From assembly GCF_900110375.1 (NCBI RefSeq), contig NZ_FODN01000002.1, forward strand, positions 447,086-511,085: a stretch of DNA of 64,000 bases, given 5' to 3'. This document shows, piece by piece, positions 18,104-28,843 of the stretch; within the stretch, counting starts at the first letter, position 1, and every line of letters begins with the position of its first letter. The notes beneath the pieces are model-generated. The model worked only from the letters and a program-made list of their open reading frames with translations. It made no database searches and was not told the DNA's origin. The position numbers and the translations under genes are program-made. Source of the DNA: Flavobacterium sinopsychrotolerans. Its GTDB lineage: Bacteria > Bacteroidota > Bacteroidia > Flavobacteriales > Flavobacteriaceae.

Positions 18104-18907
18104 ATGAATAAAGTAGTTCTAATTACAGGAGGTTCTTCAGGAATAGGAAAATCTATTGGAGAGTTTTTGCATCATAAAGGTTTTGTTGTGTATGGAACCA
18201 GTAGGAATCCGGATCGAATTTTGAATTCGGTTTTTCCTTTAGTGGCTTTGGACGTTCGGGATGCGGATTCGATTCATGCGGCTGTTGTCAAAGTGATTGC
18301 GACTTCCGGAAGATTGGATGTTGTCATTAACAACGCTGGTGTTGGGATTACGGGACCACTGGAGGAAATTCCAATGCATGAAATCAAGAATAATTTTGAG
18401 ACTAATCTTTTTGGTCCAATTGAAGTGATGAAAGCGGTTTTGCCCCAAATGCGTGCGCAAAGCTCGGGTTTGATTATTAATGTTACTTCGATTGCGGGTT
18501 ATATGGGCTTGCCGTATCGAAGTGTTTATTCTGCTTCAAAAGGGGCGTTAGAACTCATAACAGAAGCGATGCGTATGGAAGTGAAGTCGTTTGGTGTTCA
18601 TATTACCAATGTGGCTCCGGGAGATTTCGCTACTAATATTGCTTCGGGACGTTTTCACGCTCCTTTAATTAAAGGTTCTGCTTATGAAATTCCGTATGGC
18701 AATACCCTCAAAACAATAGATGAGCATGTGGACAGCGGCAGTAATCCGAATGAAATGGCCGAAGCGGTCTATCAGATTATCCAAACTCCGGAACCTAAAA
18801 TTCATTATAAAGTGGGCGTTTTTATGCAAAAAATCTCTATTGTTTTGAAGAGAATTTTACCCGATAAAGTATATGAAAAAATGCTGATGAACCATTATAA
18901 ATTGTAA
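18104..18907 (+). CDS. Short-chain dehydrogenase/reductase
   Basis: Classical NAD(P)-dependent SDR, 267 aa. Nucleotide-binding TGGSSGIGKS and NNAGVG are followed by the catalytic Ser in NVTSIAGYMG and the YSASK tetrad element. The Arg after the glycine motif region (GTSRNPDR) suggests NADPH preference. The GPLEEIPMHEIKNNFETNLFG segment is typical of the retinol/17-beta-hydroxysteroid-dehydrogenase-like group. The substrate is unknown and the neighbours give no clue. Two terminator-like hairpins lie just upstream, so its promoter must lie between about 18062 and 18104 or rely on read-through. Confidence 0.88.
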   Translation: MNKVVLITGGSSGIGKSIGEFLHHKGFVVYGTSRNPDRILNSVFPLVALDVRDADSIHAAVVKVIATSGRLDVVINNAGVGITGPLEEIPMHEIKNNFETNLFGPIEVMKAVLPQMRAQSSGLIINVTSIAGYMGLPYRSVYSASKGALELITEAMRMEVKSFGVHITNVAPGDFATNIASGRFHAPLIKGSAYEIPYGNTLKTIDEHVDSGSNPNEMAEAVYQIIQTPEPKIHYKVGVFMQKISIVLKRILPDKVYEKMLMNHYKL

Positions 18908-18934
18908 TTTTGCACGAAATTTGTGAGCGTGAGG

Positions 18935-19022
18935 GATTGCAGTGAAAATCCTTTCTAGTCCTGAACTTGTTTCAGGATCCTGAAACAAGTTCAGGACTAG
19001 AAAGATTGCAGCGGAAAGCCCG
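18935..19022. repeat. Mosaic intergenic repeat with 54-nt perfect palindrome
   Basis: A perfect inverted repeat spans 18951-19004 (27-nt arms centred on GGATCC at 18975-18980; arms begin CTTTCTAGTCCTGAACTTG). It is bracketed by two direct copies of a 17-nt motif: GATTGCAGTGAAAATCC (18935-18951) and GATTGCAGCGGAAAGCC (19004-19020). A related element lies at 33766-33898. The form resembles a REP/BIME-type intergenic repeat. It could act as a terminator for the SDR transcript. Confidence 0.85.
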
Positions 19023-19073
19023 ACCCTTGGGTCACGCCCAAAGAATTAGAAACACACAATTAAATTATATAAT

Positions 19074-19730
19074 ATGAAATTTTTTATTGACACGGCTAAT
19101 TTAGCTCAGATTAAGGAAGCACAGGCATTAGGCGTTTTGGATGGCGTTACAACCAATCCTTCGTTGATGGCCAAAGAGGGAATTACAGGAAAAAACAGCA
19201 TTTTGAAGCATTATGTTGACATTTGTAACCTAGTTGATGGTGATGTAAGTGCCGAAGTTAATGCTTTGGATTACGACGGAATGATTAAAGAAGGAGAAGA
19301 ATTAGCAGATTTACACGAGCAAATCGTAGTAAAATTGCCTATGACTAAAGAAGGAGTGATGGCTGCTAAATACTTTTCGGATAAAGGAATAAAAACGAAT
19401 GTGACTTTAGTATTCTCAGCAGGACAGGCTTTATTGGCTGCAAAAGCGGGAGCTACTTATGTTTCTCCATTCATTGGTCGTTTAGATGATGTATCTACAG
19501 ACGGTTTGGCTTTGATTGAAGAAATCAGATTGATTTATGATAACTACGGTTATGAAACTCAAATTCTGGCTGCTTCAGTTCGTCACACTATGCACATTGT
19601 AAACTGTGCAAAAATTGGAGCTGATGTGATGACCGGACCATTATCTGCTATTTATGGTTTGTTGAAACACCCATTGACTGATATTGGATTGGCACAGTTT
19701 GTGGCTGATTTTGAGAAAGGAAATAAATAA
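19074..19730 (+). CDS. fsa: Fructose-6-phosphate aldolase / transaldolase family protein
   Basis: Small transaldolase, 218 aa, of the FSA/TalC type. It forms a Schiff base through the lysine in [11 protein letters not shown]. The N-terminal [10 protein letters not shown] and [14 protein letters not shown] motifs, the central [23 protein letters not shown] and [11 protein letters not shown], and the late [12 protein letters not shown] all match the family. These short enzymes act either as transaldolase in the pentose-phosphate pathway or as an F6P aldolase, and sequence alone does not decide. It is a single gene followed by a perfect palindromic terminator. Confidence 0.92.
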   Translation: MKFFIDTANLAQIKEAQALGVLDGVTTNPSLMAKEGITGKNSILKHYVDICNLVDGDVSAEVNALDYDGMIKEGEELADLHEQIVVKLPMTKEGVMAAKYFSDKGIKTNVTLVFSAGQALLAAKAGATYVSPFIGRLDDVSTDGLALIEEIRLIYDNYGYETQILAASVRHTMHIVNCAKIGADVMTGPLSAIYGLLKHPLTDIGLAQFVADFEKGNK

Positions 19731-19770
19731 AAAAGTTTTCAGTGAGCAGTTTTCTGTCTCAGTTAAATAA

Positions 19771-19804
19771 AAAAATCCCATTTCAAATTTGAAATGGGAT
19801 TTTT
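19771..19804. terminator. Palindromic bidirectional terminator
   Basis: A perfect 34-nt palindrome (17-nt arms; AAAAATCCCATTTCAAA on the left) between the convergent fsa and MFS genes. The A- and T-ends serve both strands. Confidence 0.92.
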
Positions 19805-19837
19805 TGTTGGTTTGGTTTTGGTTAGTTTGTTTTGAAA

Positions 19838-21499
19838 TTAGTGTGCTCCACCAACTTCTATTTCTTTTCCAATTCCTTGTTTTTCTAGAATTCCAATTAC
19901 TTTCCATCCGTAGAAAGCGATGAAAGCGAAACATAAAACAGGAATGAAGTAAGACGTATGAATTCCGATGATATCCGCTAGTTTTCCTTGTAACGGCGGA
20001 ATAATTCCACCACCCAAAATCATCATTACCAAGAAGGCTGAACCTTGAGACGTGTATTTTCCTAAACCTGCAATTGCTAATGAGAAAATAGATGGCCACA
20101 TGATACTTAAAAATAATCCACCGCTCATAAAAGCAAAAATAGCAATCGTTCCCGTAGTGAATAAACCAATAAGCATGGCTGTCATTCCCATTATACCAAA
20201 AATCATAAGTGTTCTTGAAGGTTGGTCTTTTCCTAAAAAGAAACCAGCGATTTGGAACAAAATTACAAATGCGTACGCATATAAAGGCGTTACATCTTGT
20301 CCGGAAATGGCGTTAGCAGCTAATACTACTCCAAACGCTATATAAGGAACAACGATAAGTAAAATTTTCTTTAGTTGAGATGATGGGTTGAAAACCGTAA
20401 TGGCTCCCGCCCAACGTCCAATCATTAAACTTCCCCAGTACATAGACATGTAAGGCGCTAAAGCTGGACCTGAAATAGAACCAAAATCAGCCGTTACCAA
20501 TAATTCACCAAGGTTACTTCCTATAGTTACTTCGACACCTACATAAGCGAAAAGGGCTAACATTCCTAAAACTAATTGAGGGTATTTCATGGCTCCCCAT
20601 CCTTCAGGATTTTTTTGAGCAGTCGTGTTAGCAAATAATAATCCGATAACGACCACTAAAAGGGTGGAAACTGTTAAGGCTAATCCTAAGTAATCTTTTT
20701 CTTTATTCTCTATAAAACGAGTGATAAATTCAGGCTCTTCGTAACGAGAAAAGATGTAAGCAAAAATAGCGACCAAAATTACAGTGATGGCAATTAAGGT
20801 TTTCATTGCTTTATTCGCCGTTTCAAAAGTAGAATCACTTTTTCCAGCCGGTAACTTTTTAGAAAAATGGAATAGAGCTGCTGCCAATAAAAACAGTCCT
20901 CCAACAAATACATACAAGATTCTCATTGAATCTAATGAATCTGGTTTTTGAGCATATTCTTCAATATTTACACCTGCGATAACGCCAAATAAGGCGATTG
21001 AAACAACTATTGGTCCTATCGTGGTTCCCAATGAATTGATTCCTCCTGCAAGATTCAATCTGCTGGAAGCTGAATGAGGTTCACCAAGAGACGCTGCAAA
21101 CGGCTGTGCCGATGTTTGTTGTAATGAAAAACCAAGTGCTACAATAAATAACGCACCAAGAATAAACAAATAACTTCCTTGTGTTACCGCTACTATCATT
21201 AATACGGCTCCAAATGTACTGATCAATAATCCGTAAATAATTCCCTTTTTGAATCCCCAACCGTTTAGAATATCTTTTTTGGCGATGCTGCTAAAAATGA
21301 AAAGCAATAAAGCACCAATATAATAAGCACCATAAAAAGCAAAATCAATAAGTTGACTTTGAAATTGGTCTAAGCCAAATTTAGCTTTGCAAAATGGAAT
21401 AAAAATTCCGTTTGATGCTCCAATAAAACCCCAAAAGAAAAATACGGTTATGAGTGTATAAAGCGCGGAATTGTTAGACTTGGTTTGTTCTGAATTCAT
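19838..21499 (-). CDS. Sugar MFS transporter (FucP/GluP-like)
   Basis: Inner-membrane major facilitator, 553 aa, with about 12-14 membrane segments. The N-terminal [19 protein letters not shown] and [17 protein letters not shown], plus [16 protein letters not shown] followed by [19 protein letters not shown], are typical of the fucose/glucose/galactose:H+ symporter group. It is about 100 residues longer than FucP, with extra membrane segments in the middle ([17 protein letters not shown] and [16 protein letters not shown]). It stands alone; the gene convergent with it is fsa, which could use sugar phosphates, but no link is shown. The exact sugar is unknown. Confidence 0.85.
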   Translation of the reverse strand: MNSEQTKSNNSALYTLITVFFFWGFIGASNGIFIPFCKAKFGLDQFQSQLIDFAFYGAYYIGALLLFIFSSIAKKDILNGWGFKKGIIYGLLISTFGAVLMIVAVTQGSYLFILGALFIVALGFSLQQTSAQPFAASLGEPHSASSRLNLAGGINSLGTTIGPIVVSIALFGVIAGVNIEEYAQKPDSLDSMRILYVFVGGLFLLAAALFHFSKKLPAGKSDSTFETANKAMKTLIAITVILVAIFAYIFSRYEEPEFITRFIENKEKDYLGLALTVSTLLVVVIGLLFANTTAQKNPEGWGAMKYPQLVLGMLALFAYVGVEVTIGSNLGELLVTADFGSISGPALAPYMSMYWGSLMIGRWAGAITVFNPSSQLKKILLIVVPYIAFGVVLAANAISGQDVTPLYAYAFVILFQIAGFFLGKDQPSRTLMIFGIMGMTAMLIGLFTTGTIAIFAFMSGGLFLSIMWPSIFSLAIAGLGKYTSQGSAFLVMMILGGGIIPPLQGKLADIIGIHTSYFIPVLCFAFIAFYGWKVIGILEKQGIGKEIEVGGAH

Positions 21500-21897
21500 A
21501 AGAATAAATTGGTTAATGATTATGGCTACATAGTTTTGTAGCTGTAAGACCGTAAATATATTTGTTAAGTAAATTAAAAAAAAATAATTTAGAATAAATA
21601 TTGTTAGAATTATAGAATAACCAATGTTTGTTGAAAAAACCTGCTTTTTCTTTAATATTTTTTTTCTATTTAAATTTTTTTTAATCTGATTTTATTCAGA
21701 AATCCTGATTTTTAAATTTTAATATAGGTACGTATTGTTATTGTTTCATTTGCTAGATAAACAGCGTTTTATATGAAAACCGGAATAATAATTGGGTTTT
21801 ATGAATAAGGAAAACCTTGTCTTTTAATCATGGGAGGTAATTATAATTTTTGCAAAACATATTTGTAAATTAATTAAAATTTGTTTTATGTATTTAA
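21500..21897. other. AT-rich intergenic region with small inverted repeat
   Basis: About 400 nt with no gene. The only structure seen is GCTACA (21525-21530), six bases, then TGTAGC (21537-21542), 26 nt upstream of the sugar-transporter start. It could be an operator or leader hairpin. Confidence 0.4.
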
Positions 21898-22542
21898 TTA
21901 TGGAGACAAACGTTCTATTTTCCAAGAATAATCTTCTTGACTTGTATAACGTATTCTATCATGTAATCGATTCGGCCTTCCTTGCCAAAATTCTACCTCT
22001 AAAGGAGTTACTAAAAATCCTCCCCAATGCTTCGGTCTTGGAATTACCATGCTCTCAAAATCTTTTTCTAACTGCTTCAAGTTTTCCTCTAAATAGTCTC
22101 TGGAAGGTACCACTTCACTTTGGTTGGACACAATTGCTCCCAATTTGCTGCCATCGGGTCTGGATTCAAAATAACTATCAGAGGTTATTTCCGAAGTTCT
22201 TTTTGCAATTCCCTTGATGATTACCTGACGTTCCATAGTATGCCAAAAAAAGGAAAGACATATTTTAGGATTTTCGGCAATAGCTTTACCTTTTTCTGAA
22301 TTGTAATTGGTATAAAAAATAAACCCATCTTCGTTAAATTTTTTCAATAAAACAACTCTGGATTTAGGAAAACCATCTAGACCAATTGTAGAAACGGTCA
22401 TTGCATTTACTTCTTCATTAGCTCCAAAATCTTCTGCCTCATGAAACCATCTGTTAAACAAGTTTATTGGATCTTCTGGAATATTCGATTCTAATAATTC
22501 ACTCTTTTCGTAAGATTTTCTATAATCACTTAAGTCACTCAT
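21898..22542 (-). CDS. pdxH: Pyridoxamine 5'-phosphate oxidase
   Basis: FMN enzyme of 214 aa that oxidises pyridoxamine/pyridoxine 5'-phosphate to pyridoxal 5'-phosphate. Family landmarks: MSDLSDYRKSYEK at the N-terminus, AMTVSTIGLDGFPKSRVVLLKK, FYTNYNSEKGKAIAENP, the RQVIIKGIAKR strand, SRPDGSKLGAIVSNQSEV, and the C-terminal EFWQGRPNRLHDR...RLSP. Every conserved block is intact. It is probably a short unit of its own; rnz upstream on the same strand is 95 nt away. Confidence 0.96.
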   Translation of the reverse strand: MSDLSDYRKSYEKSELLESNIPEDPINLFNRWFHEAEDFGANEEVNAMTVSTIGLDGFPKSRVVLLKKFNEDGFIFYTNYNSEKGKAIAENPKICLSFFWHTMERQVIIKGIAKRTSEITSDSYFESRPDGSKLGAIVSNQSEVVPSRDYLEENLKQLEKDFESMVIPRPKHWGGFLVTPLEVEFWQGRPNRLHDRIRYTSQEDYSWKIERLSP

Positions 22543-22637
22543 AATTTATATTTTAAAAATGTGATTGCTGAACCATTCGATTTAAAATCATCGAAAAATT
22601 CAGCAGTTATTTGATGCTTAAAATTGTTTTCTTTTAT

Positions 22638-23543
22638 TTAAAATTCAAAGCTTTTTCCGTCATCAGCCAAGAGCACTTCGGGAAAAATAGTTTCGGCTTC
22701 TTCCTTAAACAATTCGATACTTTCATATCGCGTGGAATAATGTCCTAAAATTAATTGTTTAGCATTGGCTTTCAAAGCAATCGTTGCCGCTTCTTTTGCT
22801 GTAGAATGTAATGTTTTTTTGGCTAGATTTTCCTCAGATTGAAGGAAAGTAGATTCATGGTACAACACATCTATATTTTCTATAATTGGAAGCATGGCTT
22901 CATTGTAAACGGTGTCCGAACAAAAAGCGTAATTCTTTGCCGGAATAGGATCAAATGTCAATTTTTCGTTTTCTATTACTCTTCCGTCTTCCAGCGTGAT
23001 GTCTTTTCCGTTTTTTATTTTTTGGTAATAACAACTCTCTATTTCATAATTCTGAACGGCATCCAAATTCAGTTTTCGGTCTCCAATTTTTTCTTGGAAC
23101 AAAAAACCGTTTGTATAGACACGATGTTTTAAAGGAATGGTTTTGACCAAAACCTTTTCGTCTTCAAAAATAATTTCGCTTTCCAAAGATTCCAATTCAT
23201 GGAAAAACAAACCATAATTCGTCCAGGAATTCGACAATCGCAGTTGCAACTTGATAATTTCTTTGATACCCTTTGGACCATAAATATGCAAATCCGTAGT
23301 TCGGTTGAGCAAAGTAAATGTGGACACTAAACCCACTAATCCAAAAAAGTGGTCTCCGTGCAAATGGGAAATGAAAATATGGTTAATTTTAGAAAATCGG
23401 ATTTTATTCTTCCGCAATTGTACTTGCGTTCCTTCGCCGCAATCAATCAGAAAAAGTCTGTTTTTTATGTCTAAAATCTGTGAAGTAGGATTGGTAAAAG
23501 TTCGGGGTGTTGCTGCATAGCAACCAAGGATTGTTAGTTTCAA
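22638..23543 (-). CDS. rnz: Ribonuclease Z
   Basis: Zinc endonuclease of the metallo-beta-lactamase fold that removes tRNA 3' trailers. 301 aa, the short RNase Z form. The core motif is SHLHGDHFFGLVGL (HxHxDH), preceded by LIDCGEGTQVQLRK. Later metal ligands lie in FCSDTVYNE, YHESTF and the final LGHYSTRY; the HST loop (THSTAKEAA-type, here LHSTAKEAA) is also present. It is 72 nt downstream of the small unknown protein and may share its transcript. Confidence 0.95.
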   Translation of the reverse strand: MKLTILGCYAATPRTFTNPTSQILDIKNRLFLIDCGEGTQVQLRKNKIRFSKINHIFISHLHGDHFFGLVGLVSTFTLLNRTTDLHIYGPKGIKEIIKLQLRLSNSWTNYGLFFHELESLESEIIFEDEKVLVKTIPLKHRVYTNGFLFQEKIGDRKLNLDAVQNYEIESCYYQKIKNGKDITLEDGRVIENEKLTFDPIPAKNYAFCSDTVYNEAMLPIIENIDVLYHESTFLQSEENLAKKTLHSTAKEAATIALKANAKQLILGHYSTRYESIELFKEEAETIFPEVLLADDGKSFEF

Positions 23544-23615
23544 GTTTTTTCGTGTTCAGTTATTTCGTATTTTGCTTAAATCAATAAACGGTTAAACATA
23601 ACCGAATCAACTAAT

Positions 23616-23963
23616 TTAAAACCCTAAATCTCTTTCAATCTCTTCCATTTCTATAATATCATGCGCTTCTAACAATGAAGGAACTACTGTTAATTTAGCA
23701 GGAACAGCATTATAATCAAAATCAGAAGTTACGATAACAAACGACTTTTTAGCTTTTTTATGTTGTTTTGATAATGGCATAAACAACTTAATATCATTCG
23801 TAGACAAATCGTTATGCATCAAAAGATCAATTATTATGTTGTGTTTTTCGAATGTTTTATATTGATGGGTAACCTTCATTAAAAAAGAAGTAAAATCACC
23901 CTGAGTATCCCTAATTGTTACCGTATGTCCTTTTTGATCTACTTTCATTGTATTAAATTTCAA
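23616..23963 (-). CDS. Conserved small cytoplasmic protein, possible STAS-like fold
   Basis: A 115-aa protein without signal peptide or membrane segments, not confidently recognised. Alternating strand and helix predictions (HTVTIRDTQGD, HNIIIDLLMHNDLS, KSFVIVTSDFDYNAVP, LTVVPSLLEAHDIIEME) are compatible with a STAS-like fold. It sits between pyrB and rnz on the same strand, with 58 and 72 nt spacers. Such proteins seem to be a constant upstream neighbour of rnz in Flavobacteriaceae, as far as I recall; that is not checked. The function is unknown. Confidence 0.6.
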   Translation of the reverse strand: MKFNTMKVDQKGHTVTIRDTQGDFTSFLMKVTHQYKTFEKHNIIIDLLMHNDLSTNDIKLFMPLSKQHKKAKKSFVIVTSDFDYNAVPAKLTVVPSLLEAHDIIEMEEIERDLGF

Positions 23964-24021
23964 AGACTGCTTTATGGCAGTGTGGTTTATAAGTAGCTAA
24001 TTTACAAAGTTTTAAATTAGT

Positions 24022-24948
24022 TTATTGAATTTTTGAAGCCAGAAGATAAATAACTGCCATTCTGATTGCTACACCGTTTTCAACTTGGTTCAAAATCACG
24101 GATTGATTGGAATCAGCTACTTCACTTGTAATTTCGACACCGCGATTAATAGGTCCGGGATGCATAATTATAATTTCTTTGCTAAGAGAATCCAAAAGCG
24201 GTTTGTCAACTCCATATTGCTGCGCATATTCCCGTGTGGACGGGAAATAATTGACATCCATACGCTCATTTTGCACGCGCAACATGTTCGCAACATCACA
24301 CCATTCTAATGCTTTTCGTAAATCAGGTTCTACGGTAACACCCAATGATTCAATATATCTTGGAATAAGCGTTTTTGGCCCGCAAACTTTGACCTCAGCG
24401 CCCTGCATTTGCAAAGCATAAATATTGGACAAAGCGACTCTGGAATGCAAAACGTCGCCTACTATGACTACTTTCTTTCCGGCTACTTCACCTAGTTTTT
24501 CCCGAATGGAATAACTGTCTAATAAAGCCTGAGTAGGATGTTCATGTGCTCCATCTCCCGCGTTGACGATACTGGCTTTTACGTTTTTGGATAGGAAATA
24601 AGCAGCACCGGGATTTGAATGTCGCATTACCACCATATCCACTTTCATCGAAAGGATATTATTTACAGTATCAATCAATGTTTCTCCTTTTTTGACTGAA
24701 GATTGTGCTGCCGAAAAACTAATGACATCCGCAGATAAACGTTTTTGTGCTAATTCAAAAGAGAGTTTTGTTCTGGTACTATTTTCGAAGAAAATATTGG
24801 CAATGGTAATATCTCGTAAAGAAGGCACTTTCTTAATTGGTCGATTGATGACTTCTTTAAAATGATCGGCAGTTTCAAAAATCAGGTCAATATCATTCTT
24901 GTTGATGTATTTTATTCCTAATAAATGATTTACGCTTAATTCTTTCAT
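24022..24948 (-). CDS. pyrB: Aspartate carbamoyltransferase catalytic subunit
   Basis: First committed step of pyrimidine synthesis: carbamoyl phosphate plus aspartate to N-carbamoyl-aspartate. 308 aa. The carbamoyl-phosphate motif FFENSTRTKLSFE is intact, the second subunit's loop (SAAQSSVKKGETL) carries the active-site Ser and Lys, and HPTQALLD and MHPGPINRGVE follow. No pyrI regulatory subunit is adjacent, which fits the PyrR-associated, unregulated type. pyrR lies 46 nt upstream on the same strand, so pyrR-pyrB form an operon that may continue to 22638. Confidence 0.96.
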   Translation of the reverse strand: MKELSVNHLLGIKYINKNDIDLIFETADHFKEVINRPIKKVPSLRDITIANIFFENSTRTKLSFELAQKRLSADVISFSAAQSSVKKGETLIDTVNNILSMKVDMVVMRHSNPGAAYFLSKNVKASIVNAGDGAHEHPTQALLDSYSIREKLGEVAGKKVVIVGDVLHSRVALSNIYALQMQGAEVKVCGPKTLIPRYIESLGVTVEPDLRKALEWCDVANMLRVQNERMDVNYFPSTREYAQQYGVDKPLLDSLSKEIIIMHPGPINRGVEITSEVADSNQSVILNQVENGVAIRMAVIYLLASKIQ

Positions 24949-24994
24949 TTTTGTTTACGATTATAGTTTTTAATAGGGAGCGTTTTTTTTCTAT

Positions 24995-25534
24995 CTAACT
25001 TGTAATTAAATACACGCCATCTTCACCCTCATTTTCTTTCCAGCTCACTTTTACTTTTTCATTATTGATTGCGTCTACTTGCCTTCCTCTATAATCCGGT
25101 TGAATGGGTAAGTTGCGACTGAAACGTCGGTCTATCAGAACCAGAAGTTCAATTTCAGAAGGGCGTCCAAAAGATTGTATAGCAGTCAACGCAGAACGAA
25201 TGCTTCGTCCGGTGAACAAAACATCATCTATGAAAATGACTTTTTTATTTTCTACGATAAAATTAATCTTGGTTTTATTCGCTTCTAGTGGCTTATCGGT
25301 TCTTCTAAAATCATCCCTAAAAAAGGTGATATCTAGATAACCTAGCTGAATTTCAGGAGTTTGATATTCTTTTTCTAAAATTTCTTTTAAACGCTCTGCC
25401 AAAAAAACACCTCTTGGTTGGATTCCAACTAATATTGTATCTGAAAAATCTAAGTGTTTTTCGATTAATTGACAGGCCAAACGATGTAATATGATAGTAA
25501 CTTCTTTTGCAGTAAGTAATACTTTTTGACTCAT
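24995..25534 (-). CDS. pyrR: Bifunctional pyr operon regulator / uracil phosphoribosyltransferase
   Basis: PRTase-fold protein of 179 aa with the PRPP loop VIFIDDVLFTGRSIRSAL and the N-terminal LVGIQPRGVFLAERL. It resembles PyrR, which binds pyr mRNA and has some uracil phosphoribosyltransferase activity. The ELLVLIDRRFSRNLPIQPDYRG block is highly PyrR-specific. It is first gene of the pyrR-pyrB unit. I saw no clear PyrR-type anti-antiterminator hairpin in the short leader, so RNA-level control here is uncertain. Confidence 0.93.
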   Translation of the reverse strand: MSQKVLLTAKEVTIILHRLACQLIEKHLDFSDTILVGIQPRGVFLAERLKEILEKEYQTPEIQLGYLDITFFRDDFRRTDKPLEANKTKINFIVENKKVIFIDDVLFTGRSIRSALTAIQSFGRPSEIELLVLIDRRFSRNLPIQPDYRGRQVDAINNEKVKVSWKENEGEDGVYLITS

Positions 25535-25557
25535 AGTAATTGTGTGGTTTGGTTTGG

Positions 25558-25565
25558 CAAATATA
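25558..25565 (-). promoter_or_regulatory. Possible -7 box of the pyrR-pyrB operon
   Basis: The minus strand reads TATATTTG (exact TAnnTTTG), 24 nt before the pyrR start. No properly spaced TTG is evident. Confidence 0.45.
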
Positions 25566-25745
25566 CAAATTCCAATTTATGATTTTATAATTAAAAAGAG
25601 AGAAAATGCTAATTCCAATAATTCAAAAAAAATAGTATATTTATACTACTTAATTTTACAACAAAGAATGAAAATTATGTAACAAGGACCCGCAGTGATA
25701 CAGTAATTTTACATTTTAACGTTTAACATAAAAAAACATAAAATC

Positions 25746-25919
25746 ATGCAAAAAAGACTCACCCGATTATTGATGCTCTTTATAGTATTAATTTCATTTT
25801 CAAGTTGTTCAATAATAGAAGGGATATTTAAAGCCGGTGTAGGTGTTGGTATCTTTATAGTTGTTGCAGTGATAGCCATTATAATCTTTATTATCAGCAA
25901 AATTTTCAGTAGAAAATAA
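25746..25919 (+). CDS. Tiny lipoprotein with one membrane helix
   Basis: A 57-aa open frame starting MQKRLTRLLMLFIVLI, with a lipobox-like SFSSCS (Cys 21), a glycine-rich stretch (FKAGVGVGIF) and a very hydrophobic helix (IVVAVIAIIIFII), ending SKIFSRK. It would be both lipidated and membrane-spanning, or simply two membrane segments. Similar very short lipoproteins occur in other Flavobacteria, sometimes with misleading enzyme names. It is flanked by a terminator. The function is unknown. Confidence 0.6.
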   Translation: MQKRLTRLLMLFIVLISFSSCSIIEGIFKAGVGVGIFIVVAVIAIIIFIISKIFSRK

Positions 25920-25962
25920 ACAACATTACTTTCGAATTAGTATTTAAAACCTATTCAAAAAA

Positions 25963-25990
25963 AAAATCTCCCACTATTGCGGGAGATTTT
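25963..25990. terminator. Bidirectional terminator
   Basis: AAAATCTCCC (25963-25972), loop ACTATTGC, GGGAGATTTT (25981-25990), between the tiny lipoprotein and the convergent ABC-F gene. Confidence 0.88.
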
Positions 25991-26011
25991 CTATTTTATA
26001 TAAATCACTTT

Positions 26012-27637
<1,626 letters not shown>

Positions 27638-27774
27638 TTATTTTATAAAATTTTTGCAAAAATACGAAAAAAATACACAGATATGAACTAAATAAAAATG
27701 TAGTTAGCAATAGCTATTTTTGATATCAAACTAAAATTTTAAAAAGTTGATTTCGGTTTTTTAGTTTGAGAATA

Positions 27775-27882
27775 ATTACCTCAATTTTAATACCTTTAAA
27801 TTAAATTATGTCTTACGTAAAAATATTTTTTAGCGCTAACAAATAAAAAAAACATCAACAGATCGAACCCATTACCTCAATT
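27775..27882. repeat. Short direct repeat before the WG-repeat gene
   Basis: ATTACCTCAATT occurs at 27775-27786 and again at 27871-27882 (96 nt apart), both in the intergenic region. Its meaning is unclear. Confidence 0.5.
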
Positions 27883-27890
27883 GATTTATT

Positions 27891-28823
27891 ATGAAAAAAA
27901 ATTGCACTTTCTTATTGCTTTTGATTTCTCATTTAACCTTTTCACAAACTGAAAAGTTATTCTATTATATTGAAAAAGATAGTCTTCTAGGTGTCAAAAA
28001 TCAAGATGGAAAAATAATTGTTCCTGCTGATGTGACTTGGGAAACAGTTGCTTATAATGATAGTATTGAAATCAAATCTAGTATTTTCTTATTGAGTTTT
28101 AAGAATAGAGGAGATTTATATTTTGACAGAAAAGGAAATTACTTATTCAAAACTGCACTAGCTGCATTGGGAAATAGTGATTTTCATGAAGGATATATTC
28201 TTTACGAAGAAAATGGAAAATCTGGATTAGCTAACAGACTTGGAAATAAAATCATTTCAGCCCAATATGATTATATCTCACCTTTGGGTTTTGGGTTTGC
28301 ACAATATTGCAATGGCTGTTATTGGGACACCGCCAAAGATGAAGAACATCCACCTTTAGTTGGAGGTGTTTGGGGTTTTGTTGATAGGAATGGAAAAGAA
28401 ATTACTACAACTTCAAAACGAAATCATCCGAAAGATATAGAAACAAAAGACCATCAATTCATTCCCTATCAATTCAAATACAATAAAACAGAACAAGAAA
28501 TTTTAGCTTTTTTTGAAAAAAGAAAAAATCAAATCATCAAGATTAATGGCTTTAATTGCTCTGATAAAAAGTTGTTTTTTGAAATTGTGGAAAAACCCTC
28601 AGAATTTAATTCTTTCTATAAAGTAAAATCTTTTGAATTATGCAGTAAATATCCAAATGGAGCTGATGAAAACTATGATGATTATAAAAATTTTAAAGTA
28701 TCTGCAGACGGAAAAAATTATTATGTTTTATACATTGATTTAGTTAATTACAAAGAGTATTCAGAATATGTTGAAAGAAAAATTCCAGTTGATAAATGGA
28801 TTAAAGAAAACCTTAATAAATAG
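27891..28823 (+). CDS. Secreted WG-repeat protein of unknown function
   Basis: A 310-aa protein with a signal peptide (MKKNCTFLLLLISHLTFS, cleaved before QTEK). It has at least three WG-type repeats: LLGVKNQDGKIIVPA, NGKSGLANRLGNKIISAQYDYIS and VWGFVDRNGKEIT, each a beta-hairpin with a G-[FLV] core. Between the last two lies CNGCYWDTAKDEEHPP, a CxxC that could bind metal or form a disulfide. The C-terminal 140 residues are charged and lack repeats. Such proteins are common in Bacteroidota without known role. It is alone in its unit; the gene after it is convergent. Confidence 0.68.
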   Translation: MKKNCTFLLLLISHLTFSQTEKLFYYIEKDSLLGVKNQDGKIIVPADVTWETVAYNDSIEIKSSIFLLSFKNRGDLYFDRKGNYLFKTALAALGNSDFHEGYILYEENGKSGLANRLGNKIISAQYDYISPLGFGFAQYCNGCYWDTAKDEEHPPLVGGVWGFVDRNGKEITTTSKRNHPKDIETKDHQFIPYQFKYNKTEQEILAFFEKRKNQIIKINGFNCSDKKLFFEIVEKPSEFNSFYKVKSFELCSKYPNGADENYDDYKNFKVSADGKNYYVLYIDLVNYKEYSEYVERKIPVDKWIKENLNK

Positions 28824-28843
28824 TACTACCTACAAGCTCCATA

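Noticed and set aside
19641..20099. 152-codon minus-strand open frame overlapping the MFS and fsa ends
   Set aside because: It overlaps both well-supported genes and the palindromic terminator in another frame, and its residue composition is shadow-like.
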